In this document: positions 39,573-49,700 of the stretch, piece by piece
Numbering within the stretch: the first letter of the stretch is position 1
How the letters are laid out: each line of letters opens with the position of its first letter
Source: Luidia sarsii
Taxonomy: Eukaryota; Echinodermata; Asteroidea; Paxillosida; Luidiidae
Direction: 5' to 3'
Assembly: GCA_949987565.1 (NCBI GenBank)
Contig: OX465114.1
Location: 5,298,832 to 5,362,831 of the forward strand
DNA: 64,000 bases
Position numbers and translations under genes: made by a program
The notes under the pieces: generated by a model
Databases searched by the model: none
What the model saw: the letters and a program-made list of their open reading frames with translations, nothing else
What the model was told of the DNA's origin: nothing

Positions 39573-39790
39573 ACTACTTTTGTACTAGTACTACTAGTAC
39601 TAGTACTACAGTACTAGTACTACTACTACTAAGTACTACTAAAAGTACTAGTACTTGTAGTACTAGTACTAGTACTCGTACTAAGTACTACTTTACTATT
39701 ATTTTCACTAAAGTTAATACAATACTACTACTAGTACTAGTGACTACTAGTACTGAGTAGTACTACTACTAGTACTACTACTAGTCTACC
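39563..39790. repeat. TAC/TAG trinucleotide array
   Basis: About 220 bases of TACTACTAGTACTAGTAC with a short unique break (39,700-39,725), starting at the right end of the left twin. Confidence 0.9.
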
Positions 39791-40096
39791 AACTATCTTT
39801 GCTGGGCCAGGGTGGGGAGCCAGTCATATCATTCATCATGGTCATAATTATCTAATGCAGTACTTAAAAAAAGTTAAATGATCACACTCACACTCACATA
39901 ATTATTCATTCAAATGCAAACAAAGATCAACTGTTACTTGACATGTAATCGAGAATTCGGTAGGAATATTTCGTAACATATTTGGTAAACTTGTAGATTC
40001 ATACTCATACTATTATTACTAGGTCGATCTTACCTGTTCCGTGTTCAAGTTATATCTTTCGTACCGTTAAGTTAACAACTTGTACATACAATGTAA

Positions 40097-40129
40097 TGTA
40101 TATCGTCGAAAACCGGTTATTGGAGGATA
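40097..40129 (-). mobile_element. Solitary transposon end between the twins
   Basis: The reverse complement begins GTATCCTCCAATAACCGGTT, identical to the left end of the twins, but the element body does not follow. Confidence 0.75.
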
Positions 40130-40512
40130 CTTACTATACTACCGAGTACCGTACTACTACTACTTCTAGTACTGTGTACATACATGTACATGTACATGTA
40201 CAGCTAGCTGTGAATCAGTGTGACAGCTGCGCATGCCAGATATGTGCGTACTGTATGTACATGTACATGTACATGTACATGTCGTACTACTAGTACTGCA
40301 CCGTCTTAATGCTTATAGTTATACCCAGATTTTCAGATATATCGAGCACATGTCGATTTCCACAGTAACACTAACAGTGACATTTAAAGCGACGTTACTG
40401 AGATAGGCGTAGAATATTACTACTACTAGTTCCTGGGCAAGCGTGAGGTATTTCTTTAGAAAGTTTCTAACAAACTTATGAATGTGAGTATTGTACTGTG
40501 ATAACCTAGAAC

Positions 40513-41555
40513 GTATATCCTCCAATAACCGGTTTTCGACGATATAAGGACTTTTCTTCAAACTGAACAATGTGGACGAAAGTTTCACACTAAAAGAGGT
40601 CCCAGTCACTTTCTCCACACCACAGACTATTAGAATAATCATAGAGAAGGTTCATCAAGCCTAGTCACTTCCGTAAGATTACCCGGTTTTGTTGACGTCC
40701 GCGGCGCACCGCGCAGTAAGCATCGTCACCTATTTTCGTCAGTGGTGTTTAGTAAGGTGTCCCAGTGCAGCCAATCGCAAAATAAATTCTTAAATTAACT
40801 TAAAATGCTGTGTGGCACTGTAAAATTCTTCCCTGTATGTTTTTTTGTGTTCATCTTTGTTTTTGTTTTTCCACACTGCTTCTAACACTTTCCTCAAATC
40901 ATTCATAATTTATGCTTAAAACGTATTGGTCTGGTTGATGTCTTCTTTTGTGACGTTTAAAAAAAACTCCACAATCCTCTTTCTCGCTGCTTTTTCAGTT
41001 ATGACCTTTCCCAATGTCACTCCAGAGACACATTTCCTCCTTCTTGGTACTTTCTCTAGCTGCCCTTTTATTTTTTCATTTAAAAAAAAAGCCTATTGGG
41101 CCATGTTACTTTTTGTCTTTAAATAATAATAAAAAATAAATTAAAACAAATATATAAGCGAGACGCCCTATAGGAGGCTCCATAGTTTTTACCCTGAACG
41201 GACTGCCTCAAGTTAATTGCGTGATATATTTTTTTTCTACGGATGTTGGGGTTTGTTATGGTACACTCAGATTTTTTTTAGGACCAACAATAAAGAAAAC
41301 TGGAGCTTCGAAGCAACTGCCAATTTTGTACCTAGGAAAATAGACCCCAAAAGAGCAACTTTTTGAATAACACGAGTTTGGCCTACTGGGAAAGCCTTAA
41401 ATTTCCACATTTTCGGTGACGGACAAGAGCAGGAAACCAACTGTAAGATACGAAGTCTGAGATCGTTATACGGAGTTGTTTTCATAGTGCGATGTGAGTT
41501 AGAAGGCTAAGCGTCGAAATCGTGTAGCGTCGAAAACGGGGGTTCCCACGATACA
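40513..41555. mobile_element. Twin transposon, right copy (about 1.04 kb)
   Basis: Same orientation and same ends as the left copy, differing by scattered substitutions and small indels. The terminal GTATC is changed to TATATCC on the left. A lone inverted end lies between the twins at 40,097-40,129. Confidence 0.8.
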
Positions 41556-41714
41556 GCAAAGGGAGCTGCGCAAGCACACGAAGCGCTACTAACAATATTC
41601 CACGGGGAATTCCCCGCCACCGGATTGTTCCCCGGCCACCGGCGATTTCTCTCTCCGGGGAATCCAGGAGTGAGAAATCGGGTTGCCTCGGATTCGCATT
41701 CGCCCCAAGGCCAC

Positions 41715-41940
41715 TACCCAGTAGTCTTTGCCGAGATGGGGGCTGAGTGCATAGCTCAGAAGATGGTACTAAGAATAAGATTGCTTGCACATGTTTCATG
41801 TTTGTTCCTACCTCCATATGGTTTGTCTCGGTCCACACTCCAGTGGTTTAGTCAAAGTTCTTTGCCATTTCTTTTAATTTGTTCAAAAATTTCCCACTCA
41901 GTTTTTCCTTCATTTATCGGACCAGAACTTAAATTCTTTA
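41715..41940. mobile_element. SINE fragment
   Basis: CATAGCTCAGAAGATGGTAC, GTCCACACTCCAGTGG and AGTTTTTCCTTCATTTATCG are diverged SINE pieces next to the right twin transposon. Confidence 0.5.
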
Positions 41941-42179
41941 TGTACCATTTGGTAGACAGCCATTAAGTTAACTGAACATAATCATTAGAACTGATCGAGG
42001 TGCATTTGATTTTGCCGCGGTCTATAAACCGTGTCGCGTGAGGGCGTACCTCACGCAACAGGCTGATGAGGAACGCACCGGAGTAGTTGTTATGGTAAGA
42101 CCCGGCAGATTACATAAACTCATCCCGTGGTTATGATGTTCGTAGGATTCAATTTTAGTTGATATGTTATTAACTTATT

Positions 42180-42395
42180 CATATTGAAAAATTGGCAAAG
42201 AAAACTTTTACTTGATCGGGTACCAGTGCTCTTCCATATCTGAGCGGGCCCTTAGTAGCCCACCGAAGTACGGTGGGGGCGTATATCTCGCTAGGGATCG
42301 CACCCCCGCTTTCATTCAGATGCAAACAAAATATTGTAGCAAACCTATCTACAGCAGCTCGGAAATCGCACACAGTGGATGCAGCTAGCCAATGA
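42180..42395 (-). mobile_element. SINE fragment with linked module
   Basis: AATTGGCAAAGAAAACTTTT, TTTCATTCAGATGCAAACAA and CACACAGTGGATGCAG match the composite SINE family. Confidence 0.6.
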
Positions 42396-42774
42396 CCATG
42401 CACCAAACGATCCTGCCAGTTGCGATATGCCTACTCCAACAAACTTCACTATGTTATAACCCTTTCATTACCAATGGGCCAATTTGGCACACACAAAAAA
42501 ATTTCACTTCGTTCCTACGCGTGCCAAATTGGCTCACTTTGCAACGAGCTTTGGCAACCAAAACCATAATGAACAGATTCAACAGCGCCCTCTATCATAA
42601 TGATGCTTGCTGATTGGTTAGAAAAGTGGGTGAGCGCGTCGCTTGATTTCCGCTCGTGTCGGTTTTGCGTTTTTGTGCAGACGGTCAAAGACAAGCAAAC
42701 ATGGAAGTCGATGATACCGCAAAAACTGTAGGCAGCCAATGTGTGTTGTACCCTGCTTTGAAAACTTTCACGCC

Positions 42775-42890
42775 GGGCCCCTTCCCCCCTCTCCCCTTCA
42801 CCCCTCCCCTTTCGCCCCTTTCACCTATTCCCTTTCGCCCCTTTCACCCCTCCCCTTTCGCCCCTTTCACCCCTTCCCTTCGCCCCTTAT
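42775..42890. repeat. C/T-rich repeat, CCCCTTTCGCCCCTTTCACC
   Basis: About 110 bases of imperfect CCCTTTCGCCCCTTTCACCC units. Confidence 0.85.
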
Positions 42891-43424
42891 ATAGGAAGCT
42901 CTATGGAGGCTAATCAACTGATTCTTTAAATAAATGGGGCTCAAATGTTTCAGTTTTTATCGAAATCATGAGGCTGGTGGCCTGAAGTACTTCTCTATTT
43001 GTCTATGGATGTTACCCCAAAACGAGCAGCAAATCAGTTTATGAAAAGTCACGTTTTGTTTCAAGCAACATTATCCAGTTCTGTCATCGAAACTGAGAGA
43101 CTCCCGTATACGAAGTGATTTACCTTGAATTCGCATGTTTTTTTTGTTTCCCAATATGGCCTATGGAAGTAGATTTAGTGTGCAGCACCCTTTACTCGCT
43201 CGCAACAAAATCCTAAAGCCCGCCGCCAACGGCCGTGGCCCTTCCTAACCTATTGTGCACAAAATTATTATCGTGTTAGATGTCTGAAGTCCTTACGTAA
43301 TTTGATTGGCCTGGTGGAAAAGAGCTCGGCTAGCAATGTGCAGGTTGGTGGTACGACTCGCGGTGGAATTTTTCGTTTATTTTTTTCTCGGCATGATCCG
43401 ATAGTATAAAGGGTTTAAAATCCT

Positions 43425-43601
43425 CCTGCAATCACCAACGTCGCATGTGGCGCATCCCGATGGGTCGCTGTGTTGCTGGGACTGACCTCGTAATCCAGGT
43501 TCGCGTCTTCGTACAGGGACACAAGCATTTGGTCGACTTGGCGGCCAAGGTCTAGGGGCCGCTGTGTTTCCTCCCTCACATGGCGCAGGGTCTACGGGCC
43601 T
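43425..43601 (-). other. Unrecognised 58-codon coding-like fragment
   Basis: A minus frame reads HVREETQRPLDLGRQVDQML then VSLYEDANLDYEVSP and stops. The stretch is GC-richer than its surroundings and looks protein-like (acidic, no low complexity). There is no in-frame start nearby, no donor or acceptor I trust and no family match. It may be a remnant of a transposon or a lost gene. Confidence 0.25.
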
Positions 43602-44525
43602 ATATGGATGAGGGCAGGGAAGGACGTGCGGTGGACCGGTACCGAGGCCTTAAGAGCTCTAATAGACCCGTGCACACGGGACGACCCTGGAGGTCCCGGG
43701 TGGTCTGAAAGCTAATTGGTCTGACACCGCATAACTTCTTGCCTCCCAAGCTTTTGATTACGGAATTATATAATTATTTAGTACGGAATTATATAATTAT
43801 GCATTAATATGAATATGAATTATATATGCATTAAGTTATGTTAAAATTGTGCAAAAAAATATCTTTGGTACACGTCAATTATTGTAGCCTTGTATGTGTA
43901 CGATCTGGCGTAGCAAGTGAAGTTTAGAGGCAGGAGTTTAGAGGCAGGAGACCATGGTTAGAGTATACTAGTTCCGAAACGTTGATTCCCTTGGTTCTTC
44001 TCAGAACCGCGCATATAGGCCCTACAAGAAGAGATAGATCTCACACGGTATCCAGTTACCAATTTTAACCACATATTTCTGATGAGGAGTCTCTGGCTAA
44101 TCAAATAAAAATGTAAAATAAATCAATCAATTATGTAAAAAAATCATGCTTTTGACAACCTCGCCAGGAAGTTCATGTTTTCCGACGGAAGATTCGGGCT
44201 CGCGTTTTAGGAGTGATTATTGTGTGGCTTATAACTGGTAACAAAAAAATCCCCTTCGACTAAAAGTTTTGAAAGGATTCTAAGAAATGAAAGGTAGGCC
44301 TACAGTTTCACCGAAACTGAAAGACTACTGAAGTGTAGGCTTAATAGCATTTTTGCGTTGTCCTTTATGTTTGCATGTAGTAGGCTACACGTGGTGATTG
44401 TTGCTATTAGGGCTTGGAAACAAACAAACAAACAATACTCGTTTGGGGCGAACCCGAAACTCGAGCGAGATATGATACTCCGTCAATTATTGTAAGTTGA
44501 GTTACGATGCATCGTAAGGCTTTGT

Positions 44526-44895
44526 GTAATCCCCCCAGGGGTGGATTTCACACATGGTTTCTGTGCATGGCTCATCGTCTAGCGATTGATCGTAAGTTAC
44601 GATGAGTTTGGTGAAATCGACCGCAGGGCTGGATTTCACAAAGCCTTATGATGCATCGTGCGCGTAACTCGTAAGTTGTGATAGGCCGTACGGTTTCTGT
44701 GCATCGCTCATCGTCTAGCGATTGATCGTAAGTTACGATGAGTTTGGTGAAATCGACCGCAGGGCTGGATTTCACAAAGCCTTATGATGCATCGTGCGCG
44801 TAACTCGTAAGTTGTGATAGGCCGTACGGTTTCTGTGCATCGCTCATCGTCTTGCTATTGATCGTAAGTTACGATGAGTTTGGTGAAATCGACTG
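44526..44895. repeat. 136-bp tandem repeat, about 2.5 copies, built on a small foldback
   Basis: Copies start at 44,556, 44,692 and 44,828 (GGTTTCTGTGCATCGCTCAT). Each contains TGATCGTAAGTTACGATGAG and the facing pair GTGAAATCGACCGCAG / GGGCTGGATTTCAC, like the ends of the nested MITE at 48,289-48,460. Confidence 0.85.
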
Positions 44896-44926
44896 CTGTG
44901 GTTCCATTTTGTCGTTTCGACATAGA

Positions 44927-45163
44927 CCGTTTACCAAATAAAGGCTTAGGCTCGGGCTTAGGCTTCAGTCAATATTTATCTTACTCGTTATAATATCACA
45001 GGCATCTAAAAACAAGCATTTTGCCCCAGTTTCTTGGAAATGCCCTGAACCTATGAAGCCAACAAACCTTCAAATTCGGAAACAACCCACATCCTGGATT
45101 TTAAGGTTTTGCCAGACGGTGACGAAGCCTGAGCCCGAGCCCAAGCCTTCATTTCGTAAACGG
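44927..45163. mobile_element. Foldback MITE
   Basis: Arms CCGTTTACCAAATAAAGGCT plus TAGGCTCGGGCTTAGGCTTC pair with GAAGCCTGAGCCCGAGCCCA plus AGCCTTCATTTCGTAAACGG. Confidence 0.85.
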
Positions 45164-45170
45164 CCATATG

Positions 45171-45391
45171 GACCGATTGCATGACCAATGTTTACATGCC
45201 ATCACATGACTTATAGTGGGTATTTTTTGCATCTCATTAGGTGCCGAAACAGCAAAAAAGTCAATTATGTTGTCCACATTCTTCTTTGTACAAATTTTCC
45301 ATCGCTGCTCTATGTCAAAATTAATGAGATGAAAAAATATCCACTATAAGTCACGTGATGGCATGTAAACAGTGGTCACGCAATCGGTCTG
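45171..45391. mobile_element. Foldback MITE with long arms (about 67 bp)
   Basis: Left arm GACCGATTGCATGACCAATG then TTTACATGCCATCACATGAC. The right arm is its complement, ending CACGCAATCGGTC. It begins eight bases after the previous element. Confidence 0.88.
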
Positions 45392-45919
45392 TTACCCCCA
45401 CCCCCCCCCCCCAAAAGTAAAAACAAGCACGTATATTTGTGTTGATTTGTTACCCTTAAATGTCAAGATATTTTCTTGAATAGCGTTGGCAAAAGGGCCC
45501 CTTTGAAAATTTTTAGGGACCCTTTCGACAATAAGCGAGTTCGTAATAAGCATCTATGATTGTATGATGTCACAGCTAGTCATCGAGTTTTGTGACGTGT
45601 TCTTAGTTTATATTGATATTTGCGAGTTTTACTTTTATCATGTCTGAAGAAGAGTTGTCTATCAACGATATTGGGTTGTGGAGAGTATCGAAAGGCTTTC
45701 TCCGAAAAAAGAAATCTCAAAGTTAGTGGAAGGGAGGATGAGCCCTATGCCCATGCATGGTGAGAACTTCAACGACCAGGAAATCCTAGGGGAAAAGGAA
45801 TAAACTTATTTAAACAATCCATGAGCCCAGACAAAATGTGAAACAAACTTAAATTTTAAATAAATTTTGTTTTAAATGTGGAATTCCCAGTAAAATCATA
45901 AAACATGAGTGATAAACAA

Positions 45920-46072
45920 AAATGTTGCAAACTGCTTACTGACTAAAATTACCAAAATGTAAATCTTAAAATTTAGTGGGCCTGACGTTTCGATCCTAGC
46001 AGTACCTTTCTCAAAGGCAGAGAAAGGTCCTGCTAGGATCGAAACGTCAGGCCCACTAAATTTTAGGAAAAC
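45920..46072. mobile_element. Hairpin repeat of the CTAGGATCGAAACGTC family, intact inverted pair
   Basis: AAATTTAGTGGGCCTGACGT then TTCGATCCTAGCAG, a short centre, then the exact complement. The outer part begins GTTGCAAACTGCTTACTGAC. The unit is the same as the 3' end of the Penelope-like remnant at 8,985-9,500. Confidence 0.85.
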
Positions 46073-46311
46073 ATGAGTGAATTAGATATACTGGTTGAGT
46101 GGTTGCTTAAATTTGTTAGACCTATATATAGAAAAGCAAATAGATTGTGCGTACATGCGATGCACTGATGGGGACGCGAGGCACCAGCCAATATTTTAGT
46201 CATAATCATTGACATGCCCCATGCCCCGACAGCAGGAAACAGCCGTAGAACTTCCACCCCTCGTTCCAGTACATGCATCGCTCTGTTCCTGTCAAATAAC
46301 TAAATATAGGT

Positions 46312-46317
46312 TTTATT
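46312..46317 (-). promoter_or_regulatory. Possible polyadenylation signal AATAAA
   Basis: AATAAA on the minus strand about 210 bases after the stop of the secreted-protein gene. Position fits, but the motif is common in AT-rich DNA. Confidence 0.3.
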
Positions 46318-46526
46318 ATCTCGTCGAATATGTTTTCTTTCTTTCTGTTTTTCCTTGAACATCACCAATTTAGTTCAAAACCAACAAGTATGTCGCCATG
46401 GAAACCACATCGTTGAATATCGTTGTTATGATAGGACTACATTGTCCCTATGGCAGGTCGATTGATGGTGAGGTGTGGGTAGTGAACGTTGTCATGGTGA
46501 CTGAAGCAAATGCTATAGACACCAAG

Positions 46527-46768
46527 CTATACTACACATTGCCATGACAACCGGGAGGGTGGGAACTTGGATGGAAAGAATGATGTTGGTGCCATTAAAT
46601 CACGTAATTTCTTTCTGTCACACCTCCTTGCGCATCTTTCTGTCACACCTCCTTGCGCATCTTGAAGGATCGTCGTATAGCAGGATGTGATGCCCTCCTT
46701 GGTAAATCGCACAATACGCACAGACCTGGCATACGATGACACAGCCTCGCATTGGCACTGCATGGTTG
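46527..46768 (-). CDS. Secreted protein exon 3 (stop codon), contains a 25-bp duplication
   Basis: Starts after tcttaccaacttcag and encodes TMQCQCEAVSSYARSVRIVR, ITSCYTTILQDAQGGVTER, CARRCDRKK and a tail ending SWQCVV. The 25 bases GATGCGCAAGGAGGTGTGAC plus AGAAA occur twice in a row and are read in two frames. Confidence 0.65.
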
Positions 46769-49700
46769 CTGAAGTTGGTAAGAAGAAACTTTGCATATGC
46801 TGTAGTGCGCCGGTGCAAACGAATAAAACGTGGGCATCCATACTGCAGAATATTAGTAAAAGTATGTTTTAGCGTGGATGTAAGTTGGTTTGAATTAAGT
46901 CCAACTAGGTGTAGAGGCATGGAACTACAGGTTTCCCCGAACAATATCAGCAAAGAAGCATTCACATTTAGCACGAGGCGCGATTAAAATCGTTTCAAAT
47001 TAAGTGCTCGTCCCTATGGGCGTTTGAATTTAAAACTACGTTACTCGGAATTCGTTATTGAAGCATTCTTACCACGAATACGATCTTTTCAGATTCAGAT
47101 TGTCCAGTCGTGCATTCAAATTCGTCAAAGGCCTAAACGGCGATCTGGCTGGCATTCTCTTTCGTGAATAAGCATTCACTTATCACACATGTAAATTCAA
47201 ATTTATTGCAATGGGTGTGTGCATGTGTTGAATGTGATGATTTGTCTATAATAGACCTAGTCTTTTTTGAAAATGTATTTCTATGAGTGCATCGGCTTTG
47301 TAGGATTACTGCTCAGTTAACACGAAATAACACAAAAAAGGCGACCCGTGGCCCTTACAGTAAAGTGTAACATCTAGAAGTACCCCTTTGTGTTTTGCAA
47401 TTTATTGGTTAAAGTTTTAACACGAAGTGAGAGCGAAAACAAGAAACTCCGCCTACACTTGATTCAAAGTACTGTCCATGAGTGAGGTATTGACATAAAG
47501 TGAATGATAAGGCCTATCTGAAAGTATGTATCATAAACAACTCGCTTTCATCAAAAATATACCCCAGAATACTTGGTTGCGTAACATCTAAACTAAACAA
47601 TAAAAGTGCCAAATAGTTACTGAAAACAAAAAAGAAAAGCACGCGCAGATAAAAGACCGTGCACGCGTCCGTGGCTTTTAATTGACTGCCAAACGACCAA
47701 AAAGATACAACTTTTGAAAGGTGGAAGTGTGGTCTTGAATGTCTATAAACGAAATCGAACGCCTGAACCGAACCTGAATGGTAAGGCAACAATCTTGAAT
47801 GCAAGAAAACGAAATAGAATGTGGTAAAGAGGAAAAGGAAACCCGAATTTGCACAGATTTGAAAAACCAGAATCTGAATGCATTTTGACGAAAATGAACA
47901 TTCTTTTGCTGATATTGGCCGGGGAAACCTATGTTAATTTACATTTATAAGTCTGGATAAGCAATTGTTAAATGGCTTAACTGACACTGAATTATTCATA
48001 ATAAAACACCCGTTTATACAAACTACCGGAAGACAAAGCGCAGTGTTTTTTTATTGTCGACTATCAGTATAGGCGTAATCCTTCACTGTGTACACATTAA
48101 CTCGAGGCTTTAAGAATAAAGGAAACGAAGTTAACAATATGCTTCTCTTTTCAATTTCGAATTGAATAATTATGCGCATGATGGACTCTGTATAAATTTA
48201 TGATATGTTGCAAACTGCTCACTGACTAAAATGACAAGCAATACACCAATCTCAAAAGTAAGAGGGCCTGACGTTTCGATCCCAGCAGCAGCGGATTTCA
48301 CGAAACTTCAAATGTTGCGTATACGCAACATTTTGTTGCGTATACGCAACATTTTGCTGCCTTTTGTAAATAGTGCACAAAAGAGCCATTGTGGCGCAAG
48401 ACTTACGCAACATTAATTTATACGTTGCGTAGCTTACGCAACTTTTCTTGAAATCGGCTGCAGGACCTTTCTCAAAGGAAAGGTCCGGATAGGATCGAAA
48501 CGTCAGGCCCTCTACCTTTGAAATTGTAGAAGATGATTTCTTCTTTATGAACAAACAAGACGGTGTATATCTCTTGAATATAAACACATGTTAACTATGT
48601 AGATTGTTCCGAGCATTTAGGAAAATGAAGTACAGTATCTGTATTGGATTTTGGTTATGCAGAGGCCTTCTAATTATGTTTTTAATGGTTTACTCGGTTT
48701 GTCAGTAGGTCTAACTACGAGTAAATATACTACGATTGTAGCACAAAGCGTAAAGGCTATCTCTACCGTAAATCTATACTTAAATCTCATTTTATTTCAA
48801 CCGCTGTATTTGCTATAGTGAGAGCGTAGGAATGACATAGCCTATAGGCCTAATGTCGATGTCTTTAATGAAATCTAAGTGGCTTTTTTCACATGTAGGG
48901 CCCTATCTTTATTTAGAAACATTTGTAGAAGTGTACGGAAAAGGGACTATTTAGCAAGTCACAAATAGCAATTATAAAGTGATCATCGTACCAAATTATT
49001 TGTAAATTGATTAAATCGATAAATCAATTAATCGCACAATAAGACACTCACTGATTATGCATCGAAAACAATACTTATGGTAGATTACTGGATTATTTCA
49101 TTTTCATTTTCGTCATCTACATATCAGGCATTAATGGGCGATGCATGTTAATGCAGATATAGAAAGCAAGTACATGTACATGTAAGTGTTCAATGTGACC
49201 ACTGTGACGTCATCTTCGTCAGCCTCCCACCGTTGGTTAACACTTACGGAAGTATCCCTCTAATCTGTGGAGATAACGGAATGGGTTTTGTCTTCTGTTA
49301 TGAATACTGTCTATTTCGTCCCACATTTCTCGGTCCAAAAGTCACCTTGAATTTTGATGTTTACGCAAAACTTTGTTTTTGTACTAAATCCAACATAAAG
49401 GAGAGAACGAACCTTCGTATTCTCTGTATCATACCGTTAGGTGGGCAGCGGTATTCATAACAACCCACCACACGGCGCTGTCCACTCGTCAACTCAACAA
49501 CATTGCCATTGCCCAGAATGGAACGACATTTGACGTCATGGAATGATGAACTCTCCAAATCACCCAGATCTACTGCATACAAATTTAAAGAAATAAGATA
49601 GGATACAAATATAATCAGTTCCGGTAAGTATTATGTTAAAAAGATGGGACACACCTATCAGCTCACCGCATTATCCTCAATCGCATGAAAACTTGATGGA

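Larger units (their letters stand above)
37936..46526. other. Intergenic region upstream of ATM
   Basis: The region holds the SINE pieces, TAC/TAG arrays, twin transposons, C/T repeat, 136-bp tandem repeat and hairpins listed separately. I see no convincing exon. The ATM promoter and 5' UTR should start within it, but no TATA box or CpG island is clear. A short ATG frame at 42,700 (MEVDDTAKT, then GTAGGC) looks like a possible plus-strand first exon but has no partner exon. Confidence 0.5.

Noticed and set aside
40513..41555. LTR retrotransposon with the twins as LTRs
   Set aside because: Twin ends are inverted repeats rather than TG...CA, and the 0.9 kb between them has no gag or pol signal, primer site or polypurine tract.
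42010..42110. Hammerhead ribozyme suggested by a GCGTGAGG/CCTCACGC hairpin and CTGATGAG
   Set aside because: No GAAA strand follows at a usable distance and six bases separate the stem from the core.
46643..46974. Alternative minus frames of 64-118 codons over exon 3 of the secreted gene
   Set aside because: They do not join exons 1 and 2 in phase and lack a leader; they are shadow frames partly opened by the 25-bp duplication.
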